Shown one piece after another: positions 45,591 through 56,328 of a stretch of 64,000 nt of DNA. The stretch comes from Pratylenchus scribneri (lineage: Eukaryota > Nematoda > Chromadorea > Rhabditida > Pratylenchidae): NCBI GenBank assembly GCA_030063045.1, contig JAQSEB010000089.1, forward strand, positions 310,001 through 374,000. Direction: 5' to 3'. Within the stretch, counting starts at the first letter, position 1; the number at the start of each line of letters is the position of its first letter. A program made the translations under genes and the position numbers. Under the pieces are notes generated by a model. It searched no databases. It was not told where the DNA came from and was given only the letters and a program-made list of their open reading frames with translations.

Positions 45591-46186
45591 CTCCGGCTGT
45601 CAATTGAGCCCAAATATGGGACCGGCTGTCAATAAGGCAGAATCGAGAAATCCATGTAGGATGCTCCCCATGACCCCAGAAACCCTTCCCACCCCTTCCC
45701 GGACCCATCGGCTGTCAATAGAGCCCAAATAAGGGACCGGCTGTCAATAAGGCAAAATCGAGAAATCCATGTAGGATGCTCCCCATGACCACAGAAACCC
45801 TTCCCACCCCCTCCCGGACCCATCGGCTGTCAAAAGAGCCCAAATAAGGGACCGGCTGTCAATAAGGCAAAATCGAGAAATCCATGTAGGATGCTCCCCT
45901 TGACCCCAGAAACCCTTCCCACCCCCTCCCGGACCCATTGGCTGCCAATAGAGCCCAATTAAGGGACCGGCTGTCAATAAGGCAAAATCGAGAAATCCAT
46001 GTAGGATGCTCCCCATGACCCCAGAAACCCTTCCCACCCCCCTCCCGGACCCATCGGCTGTCAATAGAGCCCAATTAAGGGACCGGCTGTCAATAAGGCA
46101 AAATCGAGAAATCCATGTAGGATGCTCCCCATGACCCCAGAAACTCTTCCCACCCCCCTCCCGGACCCATCGGCTGTCAATAGAAT
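45591..46186. repeat. 115-bp tandem repeat, about five copies
   Basis: The word GACCGGCTGTCAATAAGGCA recurs at 45620, 45735, 45850, 45965 and 46081, a 115-116 bp period. Each unit includes GAGAAATCCATGTAGGATGC and CCCTTCCCACCCC. It is GC-rich against an AT-rich background. The minus-strand ORFs over it repeat themselves and are not genes. Confidence 0.92.
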
Positions 46187-47019
46187 TGAAATTGAAAGAA
46201 AAAAAATATATGATTTGGATATTAGAGCAGTGAATGCATTGGAACTTGCTCTGGGCTAATATATGAAAATTTACAATGCTTTCTTATTTTATTGCAAATT
46301 TCCACTTTTTTCTAATACTCCAAACTTAAGTCAACTACGTGAAGAATTTTACCATGGGTGAATGAATTTGCTTAATGGAAATTTCCCAGAGATTATTAAT
46401 AAAATTAAACAAAGAATCGAACGCCTCCATCAAAATTCCGCATTTCATTTTACTTTGATAAAGAAAAAAATATTTGTCCTAAGTGATTTCTATTCAATAA
46501 TTGTCCTATTTTAATCTGCCACTGCTATTGCCATATGTGAGTCCCTTTTTTAAACAAAGAAAATGGAAAAAGTGATGTGTTTGATGCATTTTGGAACTAT
46601 TGGTTTAATTCATCAAAATAAATAAAGGAAATATTCAAATTTTTTATCCCGGGGCTATTTTCCCATCCATTTAAATATTTTTAAATTTTCTATTTGGACA
46701 TTGAATGGGTACATTTCAATCAAAATTGTTGATTACATTCCCTGTTCAATTCTCTATAATCTGCTCTTCGCCTCCCTCATTTCTTATTGGACAAAGACGA
46801 ACATATATAAAATGCCGATTCATTAAATTAGGACGCATTTTCATTCATTTCTATGGAAAAGAATTTGAAATAATGGTCTTCCTGAAATTTGTGCTCTGCA
46901 CTAGCAATTATTTCATTGCACTTTTCATTGAATAAAAAATACTTATTTCTAATAAAAATTAGAAATTTAATTTAAATTAATTATTACAAATAAAATAATT
47001 CACACATGTCTTACTGAAA
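46187..47019. other. AT-rich stretch upstream of SPRY copy C
   Basis: No gene supported; the open frame 46705-46935 has no recognisable content. Confidence 0.4.
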
Positions 47020-47329
47020 ATGAGTCAACAAAATAACAATCGACATTGTGGATTGCCCGTCGAATTGATGAACGAATTATTTGCCGCAATGCCTTTTAAA
47101 AATGCTTTTGGTCTTCTTGCCAAAAAGTCAAATGGCCTTTTGGCAAGAAATGTGCATAAAATGATAAATGGCATTAAAATGGTACAAAATAAATATGAAA
47201 ATAGTAATAAAATTAATTTTTACAAATTCGCAGACAATGAAGGAAAACAAATTGTATTCGGCAGATTCTGGGTCAATATTGACTAATTCTAATGGCGGAT
47301 TGACTGTTGGGGTAAATTTAAAAGGGAAA

Positions 47330-50300
47330 TGAAGAATTTCAATGATTGTTTTGTTTGAGTGTGTGCAAGTTCTCCTGGATGGTTCAAGTTGGGAATTGAT
47401 TGTTGTTTTCGCGGCTTTTCCAATATGCCACAAAATTGATGATGTTGATGTTTCCAAATTCACTTTTTTCGCCGTCGGCTACTTATTAGACTTTGGCAGA
47501 TGGATGAGTTGAAAATTCACAATATAATTTTCACACTTCTTTATTTATTCATTTGTTTGGTTTTTTGTTTGATTTGACAAGAATGAAAAAGTAATCATCA
47601 TAGGGATAGGAAGAGGATGAAAGAGGCGGATATTTGCTGATAACAATCTTGTGAGAAAAAGCATAAAGAATCAATTGATTGGAAGAAAATGGCAAAAAAT
47701 GAAATGAAAAATTTAATTGGAAAATTAACATATTTTCTTCAACTTAAATTTTTGGGCATTTTTCTTCATTTTCTTCTTTTTTATTTCTCTCAATCAGCAT
47801 TTCGTTCAATTCGCTCTCCTCGATCACTTCCATTTTTGACGTTGCGCAATCCTTGGTCAATCGCACTTTTTGCCATTCCGCAACACTCCCCCTTGAAAAA
47901 GTTTTGTTGTTTTCTTCCCTAATCTTTCTTTTCGTCATCAACCTAATATTCCATTGATACATATTCAAAATGCCTAATCCTATAATTAATGCATTTTTCA
48001 TAATCTCGCAAATTTCAATTTCAGTTAAATTATTCATAATTGATGTATCCCTATTTTGTATTTTCGTATTAGTCATTGTATGAACAATTCCAGCTTCCAA
48101 ATTGGCATTAATATTCCCTAATTCAAATTCTAATTTTTCTTTCTTTTCATCGATTCCTAATTCTCCGTTTTCAACAATGTTTTTTCCTAAATTTTCCAAA
48201 TTTTTCTTATCCGGTGCCAAATTACTTTTTTGGCTAATTGATTCTCGCCTAATAATTAAATATTCTTTGTTCACATTAACATAGGCCGCTTGATTGATAT
48301 TTTCAATTCTTGGCCGTGATCTGTATTCCCTACTAAATTTGTTCACATTTTCAAATTTTTTCCTTTTCCTAAACTCATTGTAAATTTGCCTAAATTTATT
48401 ATTTTGGTTTTTCCTGTTTGGTCCAAATTCTTGCTTATTTCTGTCAATAAATTGGCAATTATTATAACCAATAGGCGGCTGGTAGTTTGCTTTGTTGCAA
48501 GCAAATTTTTGTGGATAATTATTATTATTTTGCCTAGGCTGGTTATCATAATTTTGTGTTTTTTGTTGACCAATTTTCATATTATACTTATTTTTCCCTA
48601 AATGTTTCCCTTCTAGCTTGTGACGACTTTTATGTGGTCGATTGTAGCCTATTTTTCCTGAAATTAACTTTGAATCTTTATGGCCTATATTCTTTCCCTC
48701 CAAATCAATATCGTTTTTTAAATTCATATGTCCTAATTTTATTTTTTCCTTTAAATTCCTTTTAATTGGGAATCCTAAAATTCTTGACCTTTTTTCGAAG
48801 TTATTGTAGATGCATTCTAATAGTATTTCATTTCCTAGACTTGAAATTTCTTTAGTTAGTTCTGAATTTAATTTGACTAATTGTGATTGTTGCTTCTCAA
48901 TTAGCATTTGTCTTCTTTTATTTGAACGAGTATTTGACCCGTTTTCTGCAATCAATTTTGATTCTTTTTGACCTATATTCGTTTTCTCTAAACCAATATT
49001 GTTTTTTAAAACAGCTTTATCTTTTGAATTTCCTCCAAGTGGAAATCCACAAATTTTAAACCCATTTTCGATTCTTTTAATGGCGCATTCTGATAGTATT
49101 TTATTCCCTAAATTAGATATTTCTTGTGCTGGTTTTAGTTCTGGACTAAATTTGACGGGTTGAAACTGTTGATTTTCCTTCTGTAATACATTATCATTTT
49201 TCTCAATGGTATTCCCTAAATCCAATAATTCCAAGTTTCCTTGCTCACTCAGAATTAAATCATCGCGTGAATTTTCAATCGCGAAATCTTCATCATAACC
49301 TAAATCATAGTTACATATTTTCATTCCCGAATCTAGGTTAAAAAGACACGATTCTAACAAATTCAAATTTTCATTTATTTCGTTATTATTTTTATCTTCC
49401 AAAGCATCAAGCATAATCTCAAATTTAAGAATCCTTTCTTCGTAATTTTTAACCGAACTATCAATTTTGATTAAGTCAAGAGATGCCTTCGAATGTCCTT
49501 CTATTTTGTGCGAAATTTTGTCCGAATTTTCCTCTAGCATTGCTAAGATATTATGATCAAAAGCAATGGATTCCTTTAATTCGTCTTTTATATTCCTTAA
49601 TAATTCTACAAATTCAATTTCATTATTCTCCTTTTGACAATTTTTAATTTCCTTGTCTAAAATTTCCCTATTTTCTTCATTTTCATTCTCAAATTCTGAT
49701 AAATATTCAACAGATCCTAATTCATTTTCTCTTTCGACGGAATTTACCCAAAATGTAATCCTCATATTCCTAGTCATATCCGCGCTCTCTGAATTAGATG
49801 ATCCAATGTCAATGTTTAATCTATCTGCTAAATATATTAGCAACAATTTCCATCTATTCTGTGCTAATTTTGTCATTTGTACTTTCTCTCCCAGATTAAA
49901 TTCTCTCAAAAAAGTCTCAAAACTATTTGCTTTTTGCTTTTTATTTGCTACTGCAAAAGTTCCAAATAATTCATGTGCTTTTCCTATTTCTTTATCAATT
50001 TTTCCTAATAAAATGTCAAATTCCTGAAATTTATTTTTAACCCTATAATATAATCGCTTAAGCGAATTCGTTGTCGCCCTATCACCTAATATTTCCGGCA
50101 CATTTTCCTCTATAATCAATTCCAACAATTTCCAATATTTCCTAATTTCGCACTCATAGCTTGATTTGGGTCGGGGCGGGGGCGGAGAAAGCTCATTTTC
50201 CGCCATTTTCCTACTCCTTTTTTACTTAATTTTCAGTTTATTTTACCTATTTTTCAAATTATTCAACTTCCCACTTTTCAATCAAACCTTCCAGGTTGCC

Positions 50301-50868
50301 AGGGTCGCCACTTGAAGAATTTCAATGATTGTTTTGTTTGAGTGTGTGCAAGTTCTCCTGGATGGTTCAAGTTGGGAATTGATTGTTGTTTTCGCGGCTT
50401 TTCCAATATGCCACAAAATTGATGATGTTGATGTTTCCAAATTCACTTTTTTCGCCGTCGGCTACTTATTAGACTTTGGCAGATGGATGAGTTGAAAATT
50501 CACAATATAATTTTCACACTTCTTTATTTATTCATTTGTTTGGTTTTTTGTTTGATTTGACAAGAATGAAAAAGTAATCATCATAGGGATAGGAAGAGGA
50601 TGAAAGAGGCGGATATTTGCTGATAACAATCTTGTGAGAAAAAGCATAAAGAATCAATTGATTGGAAGAAAATGGCAAAAAATGAAATGAAAAATTTAAT
50701 TGGAAAATTAACATATTTTCTTCAACTTAAATTTTTGGGCATTTTTCTTCATTTTCTTCTTTTTTATTTCTCTCAATCAGCATTTCGTTCAATTCGCTCT
50801 CCTCGATCACTTCCATTTTTGACGCTGCGCAATCCTTGGTCAATCGCACTTTTTGCCATTCCGCAACA
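47330..50868 (-). mobile_element. young LTR retrotransposon carrying one 820-codon ORF
   Basis: Two 556-bp LTRs (47330-47885 and 50313-50868) differ at only one position I could find. Read on the minus strand each starts TGTTGCGG and ends TTCTTCA (TG...CA). The whole is flanked by a perfect 5-bp duplication GGAAA (47325-47329 and 50869-50873). On the minus strand a primer-site-like TGGCGACCCTGGCAACC follows the 5' LTR after AG, and a polypurine tract AAGGGGGAG abuts the 3' LTR. The interior is only 2.4 kb with no reverse transcriptase or integrase, so it must borrow enzymes from a relative. Confidence 0.93.
47744..50206 (-). CDS. retrotransposon structural (gag-like) protein, 820 residues
   Basis: A single uninterrupted frame starts at an ATG about 105 bp inside the 5' LTR and runs to a stop 142 bp within the 3' LTR, crossing the polypurine tract. 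The N-terminal 150 residues are helical and charged, as in gag proteins. The middle (about 150-480) is Asn/Glu/Lys-rich. Residues about 530-650 are Asn/Arg/Tyr-rich and basic, as in nucleic-acid-binding regions, without a clear zinc knuckle. Near residue 735 a hydrophobic helix (IMKNALIIGLGILNMYQW) is followed by a basic tail, which looks like a membrane anchor. No protease, reverse transcriptase, RNase H or integrase motifs are visible. BEL/Pao or Gypsy origin is likely but I cannot decide which. The frame and the LTRs are essentially undecayed, so the insertion is recent. Confidence 0.75.
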   Translation of the reverse strand: MAENELSPPPPRPKSSYECEIRKYWKLLELIIEENVPEILGDRATTNSLKRLYYRVKNKFQEFDILLGKIDKEIGKAHELFGTFAVANKKQKANSFETFLREFNLGEKVQMTKLAQNRWKLLLIYLADRLNIDIGSSNSESADMTRNMRITFWVNSVERENELGSVEYLSEFENENEENREILDKEIKNCQKENNEIEFVELLRNIKDELKESIAFDHNILAMLEENSDKISHKIEGHSKASLDLIKIDSSVKNYEERILKFEIMLDALEDKNNNEINENLNLLESCLFNLDSGMKICNYDLGYDEDFAIENSRDDLILSEQGNLELLDLGNTIEKNDNVLQKENQQFQPVKFSPELKPAQEISNLGNKILSECAIKRIENGFKICGFPLGGNSKDKAVLKNNIGLEKTNIGQKESKLIAENGSNTRSNKRRQMLIEKQQSQLVKLNSELTKEISSLGNEILLECIYNNFEKRSRILGFPIKRNLKEKIKLGHMNLKNDIDLEGKNIGHKDSKLISGKIGYNRPHKSRHKLEGKHLGKNKYNMKIGQQKTQNYDNQPRQNNNNYPQKFACNKANYQPPIGYNNCQFIDRNKQEFGPNRKNQNNKFRQIYNEFRKRKKFENVNKFSREYRSRPRIENINQAAYVNVNKEYLIIRRESISQKSNLAPDKKNLENLGKNIVENGELGIDEKKEKLEFELGNINANLEAGIVHTMTNTKIQNRDTSIMNNLTEIEICEIMKNALIIGLGILNMYQWNIRLMTKRKIREENNKTFSRGSVAEWQKVRLTKDCATSKMEVIEESELNEMLIERNKKEENEEKCPKI

Positions 50869-50873
50869 GGAAA

Positions 50874-51545
50874 AAATATATTAAGGTTTTAATTTTTTAA
50901 TAGCTCACATACGGCTTAATTAACTTGAAGAGCGGGCCGTTGAAATTGAAAAATTCATCGATAATTATGTAAAAAGAAATTTTTTAAAAATTTGTTAAAA
51001 TTTACTTTATTAAATAATCTAGATAAATTTAAAAAATTAAATTCAAAAATTAATTATTTATCAATATTTAAAAATTACTTTAAATAAATAAATATAAAAT
51101 AATTTTAGAGGAATATGTTTAAAAAAAATCTATATTTGAAAAAATTAAAAATAAATTTCAAAATTTAATCTAATATAAAATATGCAAAATCATTAAAATT
51201 TTATTTTATATATTTAGCATAAAAATTATAAAAAATTAACATTTGGTTAAATAATTTATATATAAATTAAAAAAATTGTATTTGAAAAATATTAGCACAA
51301 TTAGCTTTTGAAAAATAATATTCGAGTAAAAAATTATTCTTTAAATATTTATTCTTAACTTTATGTTTTATAAATAATTTAATATAATTAAATTGGAATT
51401 AAATTCAATTTCCATTTGTGATATTAAAAAATATTCTAATAGTATTAATGTCTTTTTTATGTGATTTTCTATTTATTAAATTGAAGAGAATAATTTAAAA
51501 TATTTTAGAATTTTGAAGGCCAACTTTATCTTAGAGATTTATACT
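50874..51545. other. AT-rich intron remnant of SPRY copy C
   Basis: Sequence between the retrotransposon and the protease relic. Low complexity, nothing identifiable. Confidence 0.4.
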
Positions 51546-52321
51546 ATCTAAGACACACCCGAGGTCTTGTACCAATGATTGTTTCAACAATTATTGGTCT
51601 ATTGGTCCAAGGAAAAAAATATCATTGCATTTATTTCTACTGAGTTTGAAAAATTTGTGGCTGGTGGATAAATCCCAGAAAAAATCTATCAAGATTTCGA
51701 CAAAGTGGAAAAAATTATAGCACCTATTGCAATTCAAAATGTGCATTGGGTTCTCGGATATTTAGATAAAAATCAAAAGAGGGTTTATATACTAGACTCT
51801 GATGTCAGTCCTTATTTGATACAACGAAAAATTACGCCTCATGGACTTTAATGTAAGTTTATTTAAATAATTTTCTTACTTATGAAAATATACATATGAA
51901 AATTTTAATTTTTATTAAAATCAATGATTAAATTTTTAAAGTTTATTTATTAAATTTTTTATAGTATTATAAAGTTTTTCTCCAAGATTTCACATATATA
52001 ATTATATTTTTTGCTAAAATAAAAAATTAAATAAAATATATTAAAAAAATAATAAGTTCAATGGCACGTGCCGTGGCTTTATCCCATCAAGCGGCATGGC
52101 CAGAAAATAAAGAATGGCAAAGAACTATTTGGCATCATCTACCTCAACAACAGAGGGGCTCATGGGGTTGCGGCATTTACATTTGTTGGTTCGCCCAATG
52201 TTTGGCAGAAGATCGACATCGCATTGAAATTGGCGAGAATAACATATCATGGATTCGCCGATTTTTTGCTCATAAAATTAGAGATGAAACACATCATATT
52301 TCGAGGCAACCTGTTAGTTAG
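51546..52321 (+). pseudogene. Ulp1-type (C48) cysteine protease relic
   Basis: The first part (about 51553-51851) reads in one frame with TGA near 51577 and a TAA near 51680; it contains NVHWVLGYLDKNQKRVYILD, placing the catalytic His (51744-51746) and Asp (51795-51797). The second part (52061-52321) contains QQQRGSWGCGIYICWFA with the catalytic Cys (52169-52171) and an oxyanion-type Gln just upstream, then a C-terminal helix. His-Asp-Gln-Cys order and spacing are those of the C48 family, which cleaves SUMO-like conjugates and is also captured by some DNA transposons. The stops and missing N-terminus make it a pseudogene. It lies inside the broken SPRY gene. Confidence 0.65.
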
Positions 52322-52569
52322 AAAGGGGTTCTAAATTTATATTATTTTCTTAGTTGGGACTACGATCTGAGGAGCATCATCACATATAATTTGGCATTAA
52401 TATGCAAGTATTAATAAATTATAAAAGTTCATTAAAAATATTTTTAATAAAATATATCTCTTTTATTAATTTTATAAATAAAATTTAAGCATTCTGGTAA
52501 AAATGGTAAAGAGTAAACCATAATAATTGGAAATTAACATTTTTATTTATTTTTTTTAGAAAATAATTC

Positions 52570-53168
52570 GGTAATAGTATCGTTCGTTCCCCTCTTTTTT
52601 CCAAAAAAAAATTTTATTTTTCTCTAAAAACATGTATTTAGGGGTTTTCGATGATGGCGTAAGCGAATATAGCATTAGTTTATCAAAAATTAAATTGCCT
52701 GAACCGGTATAGGTTCACAAACTGGTTTGGAAAAAACAAAATTGGATATTTAGTGTCATATTATACATTATTCGAAGCGCCTCGATGAGCTGATCGCGAA
52801 TCTGTCACTTGTTTCGCATAAAACTCAAAACCAAAAAAGTTATGGCCATTTAAGTCAGATAGTTCAGCTAATAACCGTAACAATTTTAAATGGACATAAC
52901 TTTTTTGGTTTTTAGTTTTATGCCAAATAAGTGACAGATTTGCGATCAGCTAATCGAGGCGCGTCGAATGATGTATAATATGACCAAAAATATTCAATTT
53001 CGATTTTTCCAAACCAATTTGTAAACATAAACCGGACAATTTAATTTTTGAAAACTAATGCTATATTCGCATTCGCCATTGTCGAAAAGCCCTAAATACG
53101 TGTTTTTAGAGAAAAATAAATTTAAAAAAATTTTTTTGGAAAAAGGGGGAACGAACGACACTATTACC
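52570..53168. mobile_element. hAT-type foldback MITE inside a SPRY exon
   Basis: The 599-bp element starts GGTAATAGTATCGTTCGTTC and ends with the near-perfect inverse, flanked by an 8-bp duplication AATAATTC (52562-52569 and 53169-53176). The arms are about 240 bp each and include a CTAAATAC(G/A)TG...TTTTTAGAGAAAAA block. The 8-bp duplication suggests a hAT-family transposase. It splits the SPRY exon between its first few codons and SVRAILPIP. Confidence 0.85.
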
Positions 53169-53806
53169 AATAATTCCGTTCGAGCTATTCTGCCAATTCC
53201 TACTTTCAATTCGGTCGTCAATAAACCAATAATCATTTCCTATTTTGAAGTTGAAATTATCAACAAGCATCGATAAATTAATTTAATTTAATACAAATTT
53301 ATTATGTTAAAAAATTTAGATTCCCGAAATAATTTTTAATATTTTTCAGGCCATATTCCATTGTCATTGGATTTTGTGCCAAATAATTTCCATTGGAAGG
53401 CAATGTGCTTGGATCGATGAATAATTCAATTGTCGCAAAGAAAATTTTATGATTGATGGAGACTTTATCGAATTCGAAAATTATAGTAGATATTTCCATG
53501 AAGGGGATCTTGTTGGCCTCGGTATAATTCGTCAGCCAAATTCGAAAATGGAATGTTTTGCCGCTTGCAATGGCGAATTGCTGGGTAAAATTTTTTAAAA
53601 TTATTTTTTATTTTATTTGTCATAAAAAATTCTTATTTTCTGGGAAGGCTACTTTGCCGAAAAAATTTGGCGACCTTCAGCTTTTTCCGGCTATCATTTT
53701 GGCCAGTATTGGAGATTCAGTTCATTTGAATTTTGGCAAAGAGGAATGGCAATTCAAGGATTTCAAATCTGCTCTTTATTTTCTTTGTGTTGATGATCAA
53801 ATTTAA

Positions 53807-56328
53807 TTATTCAGTTAATCGACTGAATTTGACTTCATTTAAAATGTTATTAATCCATTTTGTCAATCCCTTTTAAAACCATTTTTCGTAAAGTTTCCCT
53901 TTCAATTTGATGATGAATAAATATTTTTTTTTCCTTTTTTAATAAATTAAATTTACAATATTATTCCGCAAAGGAACCCATTAAAATAGAAAATCAATCA
54001 TAGTTCAATAAAAAAATTACTGATGTAAAAAAATAATTATTAAAAAATTTAGGTTCGATTATTGAACAATATAAATTTTGCAATCTGTGGATATTTGGAA
54101 TTTTATTTATGGGGGGAAGAAAAGAAATAATGGAGTCAGAATTATTCTCGACGACTTAAATTTCTTTTTTGGTCAGGGAATTTGGATTAACAAATAAGAA
54201 ACTGGCAGTAATATTAGAATCTTGGCAATGAAGGAGGAAAAGTTGGCAAAAACGGCGGAATGGCTGGCAAAAGAATATGCAATAGGAGGAGAAGAAATAA
54301 TGGACTATTTAACATACCCCTTTTGTTTGCATCTAATTTTCTTACTGAAACTATAAATTTTTCTATTTATTTAAAAATTAAATGAAAAAAAAATTAAATA
54401 GATAAATTAAAAAATTGTTCCATTTACTTATTTATTTATCAATTGGTAGGAGAAAATAAAAGCTTCCTGAAATTCTGCTGTAAATATGGCAATTGCAAAA
54501 GTTGTATGTGTTTCGAATAAATTTAGGCTCAATTTATAGGGGTAAAATTTTAAAGAAATTAAATTTCCTTTCTACCCAAATTTAAATCACAAAAGAAATA
54601 ATTTTATGACATTTTCAATTTTCTCAATTTTTCCCGCATAACCTTTTAATATTTCATCCAATAACATAAAGCAGCCCCTTTTATTTTTATGTTCTCTTTC
54701 TACGACAATGGTGGTCATTACACCCTGTACCTAGCCATTGCCATCGTTCCTAGCACTGCCTGCCGGCCTATTTTCTCTTCGTTCTCGATGACCTTCTCTT
54801 GAGATTCGAGAATTCCCATCTTCCATTTAACTGCTGGGTATTTTTGTTGTTGTCGTTCTTCTATTTGCATTCTGCCCTATCTTTCTCCCCTCCTTCATAT
54901 TATTTGTTTTGTTCTTGGACAAGGGCGAAACAACAAATAAAAGGATGGAGGTTCCCATCCCCAGCAGTCGGAGTGACCATGAAAACAGAGTGCACATTTA
55001 GTGAAGCAATGGGAGTCCACAGCAAATTACTAACGTAGCTGTCTGTCACTGGCATAGAGCTTTCAAACGTTCATTTTAACTGATTTTCTGATTACCATCA
55101 TCATAATAGCATTTCTTTGAAGTGGAGAAAGATGAAGATGACGAACACTAATGGAAATTTTTTAGTCAATTAATTTATTGAGCATCCTTTTACAAGCCCC
55201 TCAACTTTTCCCCCCTCTCTGTGCCATCAATAAAATTTTAGTGGTAGCATCAACATAAGCGCTAAATTCTTTAAAGCTCTCGGCTATAATGACTGCTGTA
55301 TTTTTGGAAAGAGGAAATGATGCTAGCGGCAATCTTTATAAAATTTATTTGTTGCTTTTTGTCAACTTTCTAGCCGTCAAGATGTCCAAAAATTTACCAT
55401 TTCAAAGAATTAATTAAAGCCCATTCTGTCTTGTCTTTTCATGAATTCATATGAAAGAAATTTTAGGAGATAGAAAGCAGAAAATGGAATAAAAATCAAA
55501 CATTTTTTACCAAATTTTTCAAATCCGTTCAATTTTCTTATAAAAATATTGCAGTTCCAAAAAAATTTAAGGCTCAAAAGTTTTTTACGGAAATTTTAAC
55601 AATAATTGTTAAATTTGCTAAATTATTATAAAAATTCTTTCCATCTCCATCTTGCCATTTTCACAGAATTCTATTTCAATTTTAAACAATACAAAATTTT
55701 CGATTTCATATTAGTAAATATTTTTCAAATATAAAAAATAAAAATAATGAATTTATTTTCCTGCCGCAATTCCCTAAAATTATAATTTTATTATTTTTCT
55801 CATTATCATTTATCATTCAATCCGTATTATTTTTCGTTTCGAATAAATCCAATTTTAGAAATGTCTCAAATCTCAATGCATATCTCCAGTTTTCTTCTCA
55901 TCTAAATTTTCTAATCGGATTCAACATCACAAGAATTGGATTATAAATTTTCTAGCAAAGACATTTTCTAAAGCGCTTTAGGCATTATGCAATTTTTCCC
56001 ACCGCTATTGATCCAAAAAAGCAATATTCATCGAAAAATTTGATGAAATACTATAGGAAATAAAAAAATTTATCCAAATTTTCACCGAATGCCTCAAATT
56101 ACAATAAAAATGGATCATTGAAAATTAATCCAGTTACTTTTATTTCCATTTCTCAAGTTTTTCTTAAATAAGCTTCGGAGATTTTTTATCTTATATACAT
56201 TTTTTATTGGTTTTGAATTTATTTGAATCCTCTTTTTATAATTAAATCATTATTTTCGAATTTATATATAACCTTTGGAAAAATACAGATTCATCGACAA
56301 CAAAATAATTAGCAATTATCCATATCCA
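53807..56328. other. long intergenic stretch
   Basis: No gene supported. A less AT-rich patch at about 54690-55070 contains several open frames (54799-55038) but no recognisable protein or splice structure. The rest is AT-rich, with no repeat visible. Confidence 0.4.

Larger units (their letters stand above)
47020..53806 (+). pseudogene. F-box-like plus SPRY gene, copy C, broken
   Basis: Remaining exons in order: 47020-47181 (F-box-like: GLPVELMNELFAAM... LLARNVHKMI), 47234-47311 (TMKENKLYSADSGSI), 52559-53276 (NSVRAILPIPTFNSVVNK... SYFEVEIINKH, interrupted by a 599-bp MITE at 52570-53168), 53350-53584 and about 53644-53806 (FGDLQLFPAIILASIGDSVH... WQFKDF). Lesions: the MITE inside an exon; a lost donor after INKH; a TAA after IGFCAK; a one-base frameshift near 53445; and a last acceptor changed from CAG to CTG. 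An LTR retrotransposon entered the second intron 18 bp after its donor, and a C48-protease relic lies in the same intron. An ancestor would have carried an F-box-like adaptor module plus a SPRY substrate-binding module, as in some ubiquitin-ligase receptors. Confidence 0.65.

Noticed and set aside
45629..46074. Minus-strand ORFs rich in Gly and Trp
   Set aside because: They are direct translations of the 115-bp tandem array and overlap each other in different frames.
47549..47731. 60-codon ORF present twice (also at 50532-50714)
   Set aside because: It is within the two LTRs of the retrotransposon, so it is duplicated with them; no independent coding evidence.
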